DNA from: Clostridia bacterium
Lineage (GTDB): Bacteria; Bacillota; Clostridia; Christensenellales; UBA1242
Assembly: GCA_017650795.1 (NCBI GenBank)
Contig: JAGCEE010000040.1
Coordinates: 1 to 9,329 of the forward strand
Direction of reading: 5' to 3'
Length of the DNA: 9,329 nt
The notes below the pieces were generated by a model. The model did no database searches. It saw only the letters and a program-made list of their open reading frames with translations, and was not told the origin of the DNA. The position numbers were made by a program, and so were the translations under genes. This document shows positions 1-7,233 of this stretch, in pieces. Numbering within the stretch: position 1 is the stretch's first letter; every line of letters starts with the position of its first letter.

Positions 1-978
1 TCTGTCTTGAGTGCAATTACCATTGCGATATATATTCTATCGGGGTATATATTTGGTGAAGCATCTGTATTTAATAAGGCAATCACAAAAAATGAGTTTA
101 TCAATGGATTGTACAATAGAATACCTGCAATTTTAAAAACATTGCAAATTTTTACAATTTTTTGGGCATTGAGCCTATTTGGTAGATTTTTATTAAGAAG
201 ATTGTTGTCCAAAACAAAAAGAGGAATAACAATTGTTAAACTTTTGGATAGCTTTATAAAATACCTTTTGGTAATAATAGAAATAATGTTAATCTTAAAC
301 GCCTGGGGAGTTGATACAACAACACTTCTTGCAAGTGCCGGAATTTTAAGTTTAGTTATAGGTCTTGGCGCACAGAGTTTAATTGCCGATATTATTGCCG
401 GTATCTTTATAGTATTCGAGGGCGAATTCCAAGTTGGAGATATTGTAATAATAGACGGTTGGAGGGGAACTGTTGATGAAATAGGAATAAGAACAACCAA
501 GATTATAGATTGGCAAGGCAACATAAAAATTATAAACAACAGCCAAATTGCATCTATAATAAACCAATCAAAAGAATTATCTGTCACAACCTGCGTGGTT
601 GCCATAGATTACAGAGAATCAATTCCAAGAGTAGAACTAATTATCAAAGACAACTTAGAAAGGATTAAAAATGCAATTCCACAAATAGTTGAAGGCCCAT
701 ATTACAAAGGTGTGGATAGCTTAGGTGATTCAAGTGTAAATCTGTTGTTTATTGCAACAGTTAAAGAAAGTGATTACTATGTTGTTCAAAGAGCATTAAA
801 TAGAGAAATAAAACTAATATTTGATGAGAATAATGTTAGTATTCCATTCCCACAAATCACTGTTAACGAACCGGAAGAATTTGATAAAAAGATTTCAAAA
901 AGCGAACAAAAGCAGGCAAGTGATTTTGCTAAAAAGCAAAGCGATAAAGCAAAAAACTTTGAAGATTCAAATAAATAG
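1..978 (+). CDS. MscS-family mechanosensitive ion channel (5' end cut by window)
   Basis: This is a small-conductance mechanosensitive channel of the cytoplasmic membrane, a homo-oligomeric pore that releases solutes on osmotic downshock. The frame is open to the window edge, and the TTG at 7 has no ribosome site in view, so the gene probably starts upstream. Counting from that TTG, hydrophobic segments lie near residues 2-16, 43-64 and 83-100. The pore helix is near 104-137, with the Gly/Ala-rich run ASAGILSLVIGLGAQSL and then VFEGEFQVGDIV, the MscS signature leading into the beta domain. The sequence EIGIRTTKIIDWQGN is typical of the YggB/YkuT-like soluble domain, and the alpha/beta end IPFPQ is near 280-284. 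A charged Lys/Glu/Ser-rich tail of about 40 residues follows. It is separated from the downstream operon by a terminator, so it is probably functionally unrelated. The family call is secure; gating and ion preference cannot be read. Confidence 0.93.
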   Translation, partial: SVLSAITIAIYILSGYIFGEASVFNKAITKNEFINGLYNRIPAILKTLQIFTIFWALSLFGRFLLRRLLSKTKRGITIVKLLDSFIKYLLVIIEIMLILNAWGVDTTTLLASAGILSLVIGLGAQSLIADIIAGIFIVFEGEFQVGDIVIIDGWRGTVDEIGIRTTKIIDWQGNIKIINNSQIASIINQSKELSVTTCVVAIDYRESIPRVELIIKDNLERIKNAIPQIVEGPYYKGVDSLGDSSVNLLFIATVKESDYYVVQRALNREIKLIFDENNVSIPFPQITVNEPEEFDKKISKSEQKQASDFAKKQSDKAKNFEDSNK

Positions 979-990
979 TTAGAAAAAAAC

Positions 991-1010
991 ACACTCGCAT
1001 TTGCTAGTGT
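991..1010 (+). other. Small hairpin after the MscS gene
   Basis: ACACT (991-995) pairs with AGTGT (1006-1010), and inside it GC (997-998) pairs with GC (1003-1004) across a C/T mismatch, with a 4-nt ATTT loop. It begins 12 nt after the MscS stop codon. No T-run follows, so it is not a terminator by itself. It may protect the 3' end of the mRNA or simply precede the terminator 25 nt further on. Confidence 0.5.
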
Positions 1011-1034
1011 ATTCCTTGCATGCCTAAATAAAAG

Positions 1035-1071
1035 AATAATCATTGCCACCAAGTGCGTGATTATTTTTTTT
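1035..1071 (+). terminator. Rho-independent terminator of the MscS gene
   Basis: An 8-bp stem AATAATCA (1035-1042) / TGATTATT (1058-1065) runs into eight consecutive T (1064-1071). Inside, CAC (1047-1049) can pair with GTG (1053-1055). The stem is AT-rich, but the U-tract and the position between two differently regulated genes make termination likely. It separates the channel gene from the operon starting at 1266. Confidence 0.75.
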
Positions 1072-1089
1072 AATTGTTTGGCTTTTGTT

Positions 1090-1141
1090 AAAAAAATATT
1101 AAAAAAAAATTAATCAAAATTCTATAAAAAACTTAAAAAAA
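1090..1141. promoter_or_regulatory. Near-phased A-tracts upstream of the operon promoter
   Basis: Five A-runs of 4 to 9 bases lie at 1090-1096, 1101-1109, 1116-1119, 1126-1131 and 1135-1141. Their centres are about 9.5-12.5 bp apart, close to one helical turn, which is the arrangement that gives intrinsic DNA curvature. They end about 60 bp before the -35 box. Curvature or an UP-like stimulation is inference. In DNA this AT-rich, some A-runs are expected by chance. Confidence 0.4.
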
Positions 1142-1202
1142 TATCGATTTATTGTTTTTGCTCGTTTTTATGTTTTATTGGCTTGGAATGCTTTATTTTA
1201 GG

Positions 1203-1231
1203 TTGACATTTCTGGCGGTTATTACTATACT
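1203..1231 (+). promoter_or_regulatory. Sigma-70/SigA promoter of the Asn/Asp-tRNA operon
   Basis: A perfect -35 hexamer TTGACA (1203-1208), a 17-bp spacer and the -10 hexamer TATACT (1226-1231, 5 of 6 consensus) form a near-ideal housekeeping promoter. Transcription should start near 1238, leaving a leader of only about 28 nt before the ATG at 1266. That is too short for a T-box or other riboswitch, so control is more likely at initiation, consistent with the palindrome that covers the -10 box. Confidence 0.85.
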
Positions 1232-1247
1232 TAATTCTAAGTATAGT
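1224..1247. promoter_or_regulatory. Perfect inverted repeat over the -10 box: probable operator
   Basis: ACTATACTTA (1224-1233) and TAAGTATAGT (1238-1247) are exact reverse complements separated by ATTC. The left arm contains the whole -10 hexamer, and the predicted start site falls near the spacer, so the transcript would not contain the full hairpin. This placement suits a dimeric repressor that blocks RNA polymerase. No regulator gene lies in the window and I do not recognise the motif as belonging to a named regulator. A DNA operator is favoured over an RNA structure, but that is inference. Confidence 0.65.
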
Positions 1248-1265
1248 TAATAGTAAGGGAGATTC

Positions 1266-2588
1266 ATGAAAGAACTATTTATTAAAGATTTAAGAAACAA
1301 TACAAAATGTAGTTTAAAATGTTGGATTGCAAATAAACGAGAATCAAAAAATTATTTGTTTTTAGATGTGTATGATTCAACGGGCAGAATTCAAGCAGTT
1401 GCAAACAAAAACCAAACAAAAGATTATAGCAAACTTATTAAACTTGCAAGAGAAAGTTGTATAGAACTTAACGGAAACGTCGTGCTAAACAAAGATGATT
1501 TAGAGTTTGCCATAGAAAGTTTTAATGTTATTGCAGAATCAACCCTCCAAATTTCGCCCTATCCTAATGAGGCTGGCTTTAATATTTTAGATGATAAGTA
1601 TGGTCAACAGTTTATTACGCATCAAACATTTTATATCCGAAATAGACTTTTAACAGATGTCTATTACATTAAGGCAATTTTTAAAAGAGAGCTTCAAAAC
1701 TATTTTTGGTCAAAGGGGTTTGTTGAGTTTGAACCGCCAACATTTACACGTCAAACACTTTATGATGATAGTGGAGCAATTTGGCTTAATAGAGATAATC
1801 AAAACATAAGCCTTAGCAGATGCGCAACATTTCATTTAGAGCCTGCACTTATGAGTTTTGAAAAACTATTTACAATAACCAATTCTCATGCCGACGAAAA
1901 AGTAAAAACAAACAGGCATTTAATTGAATACCTTCACATGAAAGCCGAAATGGCATGGGTCACACTAGAAGAACTCATTGAGCTTGCAAAAGAAATGTAC
2001 TACGAGGTTGCAGTAAACACCTACAACAAATGCAAAGAAAAGATTGATAATATTGTGGGTGAAAAAATAATCAAAGAAAAATTAGAGAAACTAAATCCAA
2101 AAAATCACAAATTGATTACTTATGACGAAGCGGTTAGCATAATAAAAGATGCTGGTGTGGAATTTGAGTATGGTAAAAGTTTAACCACAAAACAAGAAAA
2201 AATAATCACAAAGCACTTTAACGAAAATTTTGTTTGGGTAAAATACATTCCGTACACCGTAGAGGGATTTATGTTTAAACGAAAAGAAGACAATAGTTTT
2301 CTTACAAAAACATGCGATTTGATTGCTCCGAAAGGTTTTGGCGAAATTCTTGGTTGCGCCGAAAAAATGGAGACATATGAAGAAATAATTTCAAGTATGG
2401 AACAAAAAAATAAAATGAAAGATTTTGACAGATACAAGGATTTTGCAGAATTGCATAAATTTGGACTGCCTCCACATGGTGGAATTGGAATGGGAATAGA
2501 AAGAGCCGTTAAGTATTTGTTAAATTTAAGTCATGTTAAGTTTATTAAGCCATTTGCGATAATAAAGAATTCGCAAATAAACCACTAG
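1266..2588 (+). CDS. AsnRS-like class II synthetase paralog with altered active site
   Basis: This 440-aa protein resembles asparaginyl-tRNA synthetase throughout. It has an OB-fold anticodon-binding region (about 1-95), then a class II catalytic core with motif 1 at GFVEFEPPTF (151-160), a motif-2 region around 201-230 ending RHLIEYLHMKAEMAW, GFGEILG (357-363) and motif 3 at GGIGMGIER (405-413). Length is near normal for AsnRS. The active site is not normal: the family's FRAE aligns with HADE (208-211), so the motif-2 arginine that binds ATP and the amino acid is Ala209; the conserved SGQLEAE stretch reads CATFHLEP, losing the Gln; and the usual PFPR end is replaced by PFAIIKN. Motif-3 Arg413 and Glu211 remain. 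The start is fixed by AGGGAG at 1256-1261. It is first in the operon with asparaginase-like, aspS and gatCAB genes. A normal AsnRS seems unlikely; an accessory protein, tRNA binder, asparagine sensor or unusual asparagine ligase are options. Confidence 0.8.
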   Translation: MKELFIKDLRNNTKCSLKCWIANKRESKNYLFLDVYDSTGRIQAVANKNQTKDYSKLIKLARESCIELNGNVVLNKDDLEFAIESFNVIAESTLQISPYPNEAGFNILDDKYGQQFITHQTFYIRNRLLTDVYYIKAIFKRELQNYFWSKGFVEFEPPTFTRQTLYDDSGAIWLNRDNQNISLSRCATFHLEPALMSFEKLFTITNSHADEKVKTNRHLIEYLHMKAEMAWVTLEELIELAKEMYYEVAVNTYNKCKEKIDNIVGEKIIKEKLEKLNPKNHKLITYDEAVSIIKDAGVEFEYGKSLTTKQEKIITKHFNENFVWVKYIPYTVEGFMFKRKEDNSFLTKTCDLIAPKGFGEILGCAEKMETYEEIISSMEQKNKMKDFDRYKDFAELHKFGLPPHGGIGMGIERAVKYLLNLSHVKFIKPFAIIKNSQINH

Positions 2589-2597
2589 GAGAAAATA

Positions 2598-3638
2598 ATG
2601 AATAAAATAAGTGTAATCTTTACCGGTGGCACAATAGGAAGCATCGCTAGTGACGGCGATATTAGTCCAAGTAGCACAACAAAATCATTGCTTTTAAACA
2701 AGTATGCACAAAAATATAATAAGGACTTGTCACGATTTATAGATACTTCGCCAATAAGTATTTTAAGTGAAAATGCAAATGTGGCAGATATTATTAAAAT
2801 GTATAAAGAAATCCTTAACGCCAGCAAACAAGACGTAAAAGGCATAATAATGACACATGGTAGCGACACATTGGCATATTCCGGAGCATATCTATCAATT
2901 CTGTCATATAACATCAAAAAGCCAATAGTTTTGGTAGCAAGCAATTTTGTTTTAACAAACGAGCTTGCAAATGGAATAGATAATTTTGCTTGTGCTGTGG
3001 ATTTAATTGATGACGTAAACTGCAAATCGGGAGTATATGTTGCATATAAAAATCCACAAGACAGTTTTGTTAGTGTGCATCTTGCTTGCAGAATGTGTGA
3101 GCCAGCGCCATATAGCGATAGCTTTTTAAGTCCGGTTGGCTATAGGTATGCCACATGGAAAAACGGAAAACTAAATTATGAAAACACAAGTTTTGAAGTA
3201 AGCAACCAAAACTTTGATTTTAACGGCACATTTAAAAATAGTGCGCTAGTTATAAATCCATTTACAGGGCTAGATTATAACAATTACAAACAGGGTGGTT
3301 TTAATTATGTGCTTCATAATTTATACCACAGCGGAACAGCAAATACGCAAAACTTTGTAAACGAAAGTATGGATACAAATTTTTTAAATTTTGCAGATTA
3401 TTGTAATAAAAATAAAATTCCTCTTTATATTTGCAATATTAAGAAAAAAGATGAAAACTATAATTCAACAAATCAAATATTAACAAAAAATAATGTAAAA
3501 ATACTATATGATATTTTGCCAAATATTGCACTGGCAAAACTTAATATTGGTTATAATTTGTTGCCAAAAGAAATGTTAGAAAACTTTTTATTTACTAACA
3601 TTTGCGGAGAAATGATCAAAGATAAGCAATATATTTAA
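2598..3638 (+). CDS. Diverged L-asparaginase-family protein
   Basis: This 346-aa protein belongs to the bacterial L-asparaginase (AnsA/AnsB) fold, whose members hydrolyse asparagine to aspartate and ammonia. No signal peptide is seen, so it is cytoplasmic. Motif 1, TGGTIGS, is at residues 9-15 and carries the nucleophile-type Thr12. Motif 2 reads THGSDT (86-91) where the family has HGTDT, so the second catalytic Thr is Ser89, with Asp90 kept. By alignment to AnsA around SFLSP, the catalytic Lys is replaced by Cys167, with Arg165 two residues earlier. The substrate loop usually reading DSxNM is LSENANV. A C-terminal domain with LYHSGTANT (242-250) follows. Ribosome site AGGAGA (2587-2592) overlaps the upstream stop codon, so it is translated with the AsnRS-like gene. 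Archaeal GatD, part of the GatDE amidotransferase, has the same fold, so a role as amide or ammonia donor is imaginable. Family membership is firm; activity is uncertain. Confidence 0.82.
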   Translation: MNKISVIFTGGTIGSIASDGDISPSSTTKSLLLNKYAQKYNKDLSRFIDTSPISILSENANVADIIKMYKEILNASKQDVKGIIMTHGSDTLAYSGAYLSILSYNIKKPIVLVASNFVLTNELANGIDNFACAVDLIDDVNCKSGVYVAYKNPQDSFVSVHLACRMCEPAPYSDSFLSPVGYRYATWKNGKLNYENTSFEVSNQNFDFNGTFKNSALVINPFTGLDYNNYKQGGFNYVLHNLYHSGTANTQNFVNESMDTNFLNFADYCNKNKIPLYICNIKKKDENYNSTNQILTKNNVKILYDILPNIALAKLNIGYNLLPKEMLENFLFTNICGEMIKDKQYI

Positions 3639-3670
3639 CAAAATGATAATTAAATTTAGGAAGGTAAAAA

Positions 3671-5476
3671 ATGTACGAAAAATTAGATGGAAGAAAAAGA
3701 ACAAGTTATTGTGGAGAATTTAACGAAACACAACTAAACACAAACGTCACAGCTATGGGCTGGGTTGGCAAAAGACGTGATTTTGGTGGTCTTGTTTTTG
3801 TGGACTTACGAGATAGAACAGGAATTGTTCAGGTTGTTTTTAACGAGTCCACATTTAAAGGCGATTATTCTAAGGTGGATTTGCTTAGAAATGAGTTTGT
3901 TATTTGTGTTCAAGGCAAACTTGTTATAAGAGATGAAGATACTTACAACCCAAAACTACCAACAGGAACGGTTGAAATTAGGGTGGACGATATGCAGGTT
4001 TTAGCATCTAGCAATCCGGTTCCATTCTTGGTTGATGAAGATACAAAAGTAAGCGATAACACACGTTTAAAATATCGTTATTTAGATTTACGTAGATTAA
4101 CCATGCAAAACATTTTAAAATTGCGAAGTAAAGTATGTAAAATAACACGTGATTATTTGGATGAGCTAGGCTTTTTAGAAATAGAAACACCAGCATTAGG
4201 AAAATCAACACCAGAGGGTGCAAGAGATTATCTTGTTCCATCTAGAACATTCCCTAATAAGTTTTTTGCATTGCCTCAAAGCCCTCAAATATATAAACAA
4301 CTACTTATGATTTCTGGGGTAGATAAATACTATCAAATAGCAAAATGTTTTAGAGATGAAGACTTGCGTGCCGATAGACAACCAGAGTTTACACAGATTG
4401 ATATGGAATTATCTTTTGTAGACCAAGAAGAGCAAGTAATGAGCATTGTTGAGATTTTAATTAAAAAGATATTTAAGCAAACCATAAATGTTGATTTGGA
4501 CGAAAAGTTTTTAAGAATGACTTGGCGAGAAGCAATGGATAGGTTCGGTTCCGATAAACCAGATATGCGTTTTGGATTGGAATTAAAAAACATTTCTCAT
4601 GTTGCACAAAACTGCTTATTGGAGCCATTTAAAAAGGCCGTTGCAAATGGTGGAAGTGTTAGGGTTTTAAATGCAAAAGGAAGACTAAACGAACTATCAA
4701 GAACCGATCTTGAAAAACTTGTTAATTTTGTAAAGAGTTGTGGCGCACCGGGTATGAGTTATATAACATACGGCGAAGATGGGCCAAAAGGACCACTAAT
4801 TAAGTTCTTTACCCAAGAGCAACTAGATGAAATAATGAAGATTTGTGACGGCGATAAAAACGACATAATTTTCTTTATTGCAGATGAAGACGACAATTTG
4901 GTTTGTTCTTCTTTGGGCAAATTGAGATTGCATTTGGCAGAAATGTTTAACTTGATTGACGAAAACGACTATAAGGTTTTATGGGTGACTGATTTCCCTC
5001 AATTTGAGTATAGCAAAGAAGAAAAAAGATTTGTTGCAATGCACCATCCATTCACTTGCCCAAAAGACGAAGATGTACAGTATTTATTTACCGACCCAGC
5101 AAGGGTTAGAGCAAAGGCTTATGATATTGTAGTAAACGGATATGAACTTGGTGGAGGAAGCATAAGAATTAACGACCAAGACCTACAAGAAAATATGTTT
5201 AAAGCATTAAAATTTAGCGAAGAACAAATACAAGAATTATTTGGTTTCTTTGTAAATGCATTTAAGTATGGCGCACCTCCTCATGGTGGCCTTGCCATTG
5301 GTTTGGATAGGCTTATAATGCTACTTGTAAAAACAACCGATATTAAAGATGTTATTGCATTCCCAAAAATTCAAACAGCAATGGATTTGCTCACAGGAGC
5401 ACCAGACTATGTTGCAGATAAGCAATTAGAAGATGTTTATATTAAACTTGTAGAACCAGATTTAAAAGATGAATAG
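3671..5476 (+). CDS. aspS: Aspartyl-tRNA synthetase, bacterial type
   Basis: This enzyme charges tRNA with aspartate and, if non-discriminating, also mischarges tRNA(Asn) for GatCAB. At 601 aa it has the usual bacterial length and layout. An OB-fold anticodon domain (about 1-110) is followed by motif 1 with EIETPALGKSTPEGARDYLV (170-189), the aspartate-binding QSPQ (203-206), motif 2 FRDEDLRADRQPEFTQID (227-244), a GAD insertion domain (about 285-425) and motif 3 GGLAIGLDR (539-547). All catalytic motifs look intact. In the anticodon domain the sequence RRDFGG (35-40) has Phe where Pseudomonas-type non-discriminating enzymes have His, so tRNA specificity cannot be settled from this residue. 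Co-transcription with gatCAB favours a non-discriminating enzyme (inference). The strong ribosome site AGGAAGG (3658-3664) is 6 nt before the ATG. A 32-nt gap separates it from the asparaginase-like gene. Confidence 0.97.
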   Translation: MYEKLDGRKRTSYCGEFNETQLNTNVTAMGWVGKRRDFGGLVFVDLRDRTGIVQVVFNESTFKGDYSKVDLLRNEFVICVQGKLVIRDEDTYNPKLPTGTVEIRVDDMQVLASSNPVPFLVDEDTKVSDNTRLKYRYLDLRRLTMQNILKLRSKVCKITRDYLDELGFLEIETPALGKSTPEGARDYLVPSRTFPNKFFALPQSPQIYKQLLMISGVDKYYQIAKCFRDEDLRADRQPEFTQIDMELSFVDQEEQVMSIVEILIKKIFKQTINVDLDEKFLRMTWREAMDRFGSDKPDMRFGLELKNISHVAQNCLLEPFKKAVANGGSVRVLNAKGRLNELSRTDLEKLVNFVKSCGAPGMSYITYGEDGPKGPLIKFFTQEQLDEIMKICDGDKNDIIFFIADEDDNLVCSSLGKLRLHLAEMFNLIDENDYKVLWVTDFPQFEYSKEEKRFVAMHHPFTCPKDEDVQYLFTDPARVRAKAYDIVVNGYELGGGSIRINDQDLQENMFKALKFSEEQIQELFGFFVNAFKYGAPPHGGLAIGLDRLIMLLVKTTDIKDVIAFPKIQTAMDLLTGAPDYVADKQLEDVYIKLVEPDLKDE

Positions 5477-5491
5477 TAAAAGTGTGAAGTA

Positions 5492-5779
5492 ATGAAAATA
5501 GATTTTGAAGAGATTAAGCGTTTAGAAAAACTATCGGCATTAAGTTCTAGTGAAGAAAAATTAAAATCTCTAGCAGAGGATTTTAATAAAATAGCCGAAT
5601 TTGTAGAACAAGTTAAAAATGCCGATATTGAACAAACAGATATTGGGTACCAAAGAGTACTTAAAATAGATGAACTTAGGGCAGACGAGGTTGTGCCCTC
5701 GATGCCACAATCAGAAATTGTATCAAATGCGCCAGAAAAAGAAGATGGTTGTTTTGTTGTGCCAAAGGTGGTGGAATAA
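5492..5779 (+). CDS. gatC: Asp/Glu-tRNA amidotransferase subunit C
   Basis: This is the small 95-aa subunit of GatCAB, which wraps around GatA and links it to GatB. It shows the typical pattern: an N-terminal helix with IKRLEKLSALSSSEEKLKSL, then a helix ending EFVEQV, the RADEVVPS stretch (63-70) and the C-terminal VVPKVVE that matches the GatC ending VPKVxE. Length matches the family. It begins 15 nt after the aspS stop codon and its stop shares a base with the gatA start (TAATG). The sequence before the ATG (AAGTGTGAAGTA) has only a weak ribosome site, unlike every other gene here, which suggests translational coupling to aspS. Confidence 0.95.
   Translation: MKIDFEEIKRLEKLSALSSSEEKLKSLAEDFNKIAEFVEQVKNADIEQTDIGYQRVLKIDELRADEVVPSMPQSEIVSNAPEKEDGCFVVPKVVE
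5764..5773 (+). promoter_or_regulatory. Ribosome binding site that sets the gatA start
   Basis: The AAGGTGG-type purine run inside the last gatC codons sits at the right distance before the ATG at 5779. An in-frame ATG at 5749 would give a 10-residue Cys/Gly-rich extension unlike GatA, so 5779 is the better start. Confidence 0.7.
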
Positions 5780-7233
5780 TGGAAGACAAAGAAATAGTAA
5801 AACTAGGCATACTAGAAACCTTAGAGCTTATTAAATCACAAACAATAACAAGTGAGTATCTTACAAGGTTATATTTAAGTCAAATAGAAAAATATAACTA
5901 CAAAAATGCTCTTTTAGAAGTGTTTGATGACGCAATAACAAGGGCAAAAGAAATAGATGAAAAAATAAAGAGCGGGCAAAAAGTCGGCAAACTTGCAGGG
6001 CTTTGTTTTGTAATTAAAGACAATATGCTTTACAAGGGCAAAAAAGCCACTTGCGCTTCAAAATTTTTGGAAAACTTTGTTAGCCCATATACAGCAACCG
6101 CAGTTCAAAAACTTTTGGACGAAGATGCAGTTATCATTGGTAGAGCCAATATGGACGAGTTTGCCATGGGTGGCTCAAACGAAAACTCTGCATATGGAAA
6201 TTGTAAAAATGCATTTAGTGACGAACATGTTTCTGGTGGCAGTAGTGGTGGTAGCGCCGTTGCTGTTGCTTGCAATATGTGTGTGGCATCACTTGGTAGT
6301 GATACCGGTGGCTCTGTAAGGCAACCAAGTTCGTTTAATGGAGTTTGTGGTGTTAAGCCAACATATGGCAGAATATCTCGTTTTGGAATTGTTGCATTTG
6401 CATCAAGTTTGGAACAAGTCGGGCCTATTACAAAAAATGTTAAAGATAATGCTTATTTATTAGAAATACTTGCAGGATTTGATATACACGACCAAACAAC
6501 AAGAAGAGAAGAAGTACCAAACTACTTGGATTCTATGTCGAATGGTGTTAAAGGCATGAAATTATGCTACTGCAAACAACTAATAGAAAAGTATAAGGAT
6601 AGCAAGTATTATTCAAAATTTTATGATGTAATCAACTTTTTTGTAGAAAATGGTGCAACTGTTGACGAGATAGACATAAAAAATATAGAACTTGCGCTTC
6701 CTACTTATTATATTATTGCAACGGCAGAAGCAACTTCAAACTTGGGTAGATTTGACGGAGTTAAATACACAACAAGGACTTGTTCTTCTTCCGATATTAA
6801 AAAACTATATGTAGAAAGTCGTACGGCAGGATTTGGCGATGAAGTAAAGCGCAGAATAATGCTAGGCAATTATGTGCTTTCTAGTGGATATTTTGATGCT
6901 TATTATAATAAGGCAAAAAAAGTTCAACAATATATTTCTAATTCATTAAATAAGGTGTTTGATGATTATGATGCAATGATTATGCCGGTAGCATATGGCG
7001 AGGCGTTTAAAATTGGCGAAAAGAGCAAAGACCCAGTTAGTATGTATCTAGAAGATATGTTTACAGTAATAGCAAACATTGCTGGCGTTCCTGCAATGAG
7101 TGTTCCATACGGTTTTGGCGTAAACAACTTGCCACTTGGATTGCAAATACTAACAAAAAATTTGTGCGAAAGCAAAATGTATACCATTGCAAACTTTGTT
7201 GAAGAAAACTATAAGGGAGGCATGCATGACTAA
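5779..7233 (+). CDS. gatA: Asp/Glu-tRNA amidotransferase subunit A (glutaminase)
   Basis: This is the amidase subunit of GatCAB. It releases ammonia from glutamine (or asparagine), which is channelled to GatB. With the start at 5779 it is 484 aa, the usual GatA length. The amidase-signature catalytic triad is complete: Lys80 in FVIKDN, cis-Ser155 in SGGSSGGSA and nucleophile Ser179 in GSDTGGSVRQ, each one residue beyond the Staphylococcus aureus numbering (79, 154, 178). Other GatA hallmarks are TCASKFLENF (91-100), RANMDEFAMGGSNENSAYG and VKPTYGRISRFGIVAFASSL. Its start overlaps the gatC stop by one base and its last eight bases overlap gatB, so subunit ratios are probably set by coupled translation. 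Because this subunit looks fully active, the diverged asparaginase-like protein upstream is not needed simply to replace a broken GatA. Confidence 0.97.
   Translation: MEDKEIVKLGILETLELIKSQTITSEYLTRLYLSQIEKYNYKNALLEVFDDAITRAKEIDEKIKSGQKVGKLAGLCFVIKDNMLYKGKKATCASKFLENFVSPYTATAVQKLLDEDAVIIGRANMDEFAMGGSNENSAYGNCKNAFSDEHVSGGSSGGSAVAVACNMCVASLGSDTGGSVRQPSSFNGVCGVKPTYGRISRFGIVAFASSLEQVGPITKNVKDNAYLLEILAGFDIHDQTTRREEVPNYLDSMSNGVKGMKLCYCKQLIEKYKDSKYYSKFYDVINFFVENGATVDEIDIKNIELALPTYYIIATAEATSNLGRFDGVKYTTRTCSSSDIKKLYVESRTAGFGDEVKRRIMLGNYVLSSGYFDAYYNKAKKVQQYISNSLNKVFDDYDAMIMPVAYGEAFKIGEKSKDPVSMYLEDMFTVIANIAGVPAMSVPYGFGVNNLPLGLQILTKNLCESKMYTIANFVEENYKGGMHD
7215..7220 (+). promoter_or_regulatory. Ribosome binding site that sets the gatB start
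   Basis: GGGAGG lies 5 nt before the ATG at 7226, within the end of gatA. An in-frame ATG at 7187 would add 13 residues lying before the normal GatB N-terminus and has no such site. GatB therefore starts MTNSNYDIVIGLEIH and overlaps gatA by 8 nt. Confidence 0.8.

Noticed and set aside
7..9. TTG as the true start of the MscS gene
   Set aside because: The frame remains open to the window edge and no ribosome site can be seen, so the gene is more likely truncated by the window.
1072..1265. T-box riboswitch before the AsnRS-like gene
   Set aside because: No specifier-loop structure, T-box consensus or antiterminator/terminator pair is visible, and the promoter leaves only about 28 nt of leader.
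1266..2588. Calling the first operon gene a normal asnS
   Set aside because: The motif-2 arginine, the substrate Gln and the C-terminal PFPR are all missing, so the canonical function cannot be assumed.
5749..5778. Upstream in-frame ATG as the gatA start
   Set aside because: It adds a Cys/Gly-rich decapeptide foreign to GatA and overlaps gatC by 31 nt; the ATG at 5779 has a well-placed ribosome site.
6077..6319. An 80-codon + strand frame inside gatA, and several minus-strand frames across aspS, gatA, gatB and the acetyltransferase gene
   Set aside because: They are shadows of well-supported genes in other frames, with low-complexity products, no recognisable family and no convincing ribosome sites.
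7187..7225. Upstream in-frame ATG as the gatB start
   Set aside because: The extra 13 residues lie before the usual GatB N-terminus, while GGGAGG precedes the ATG at 7226.
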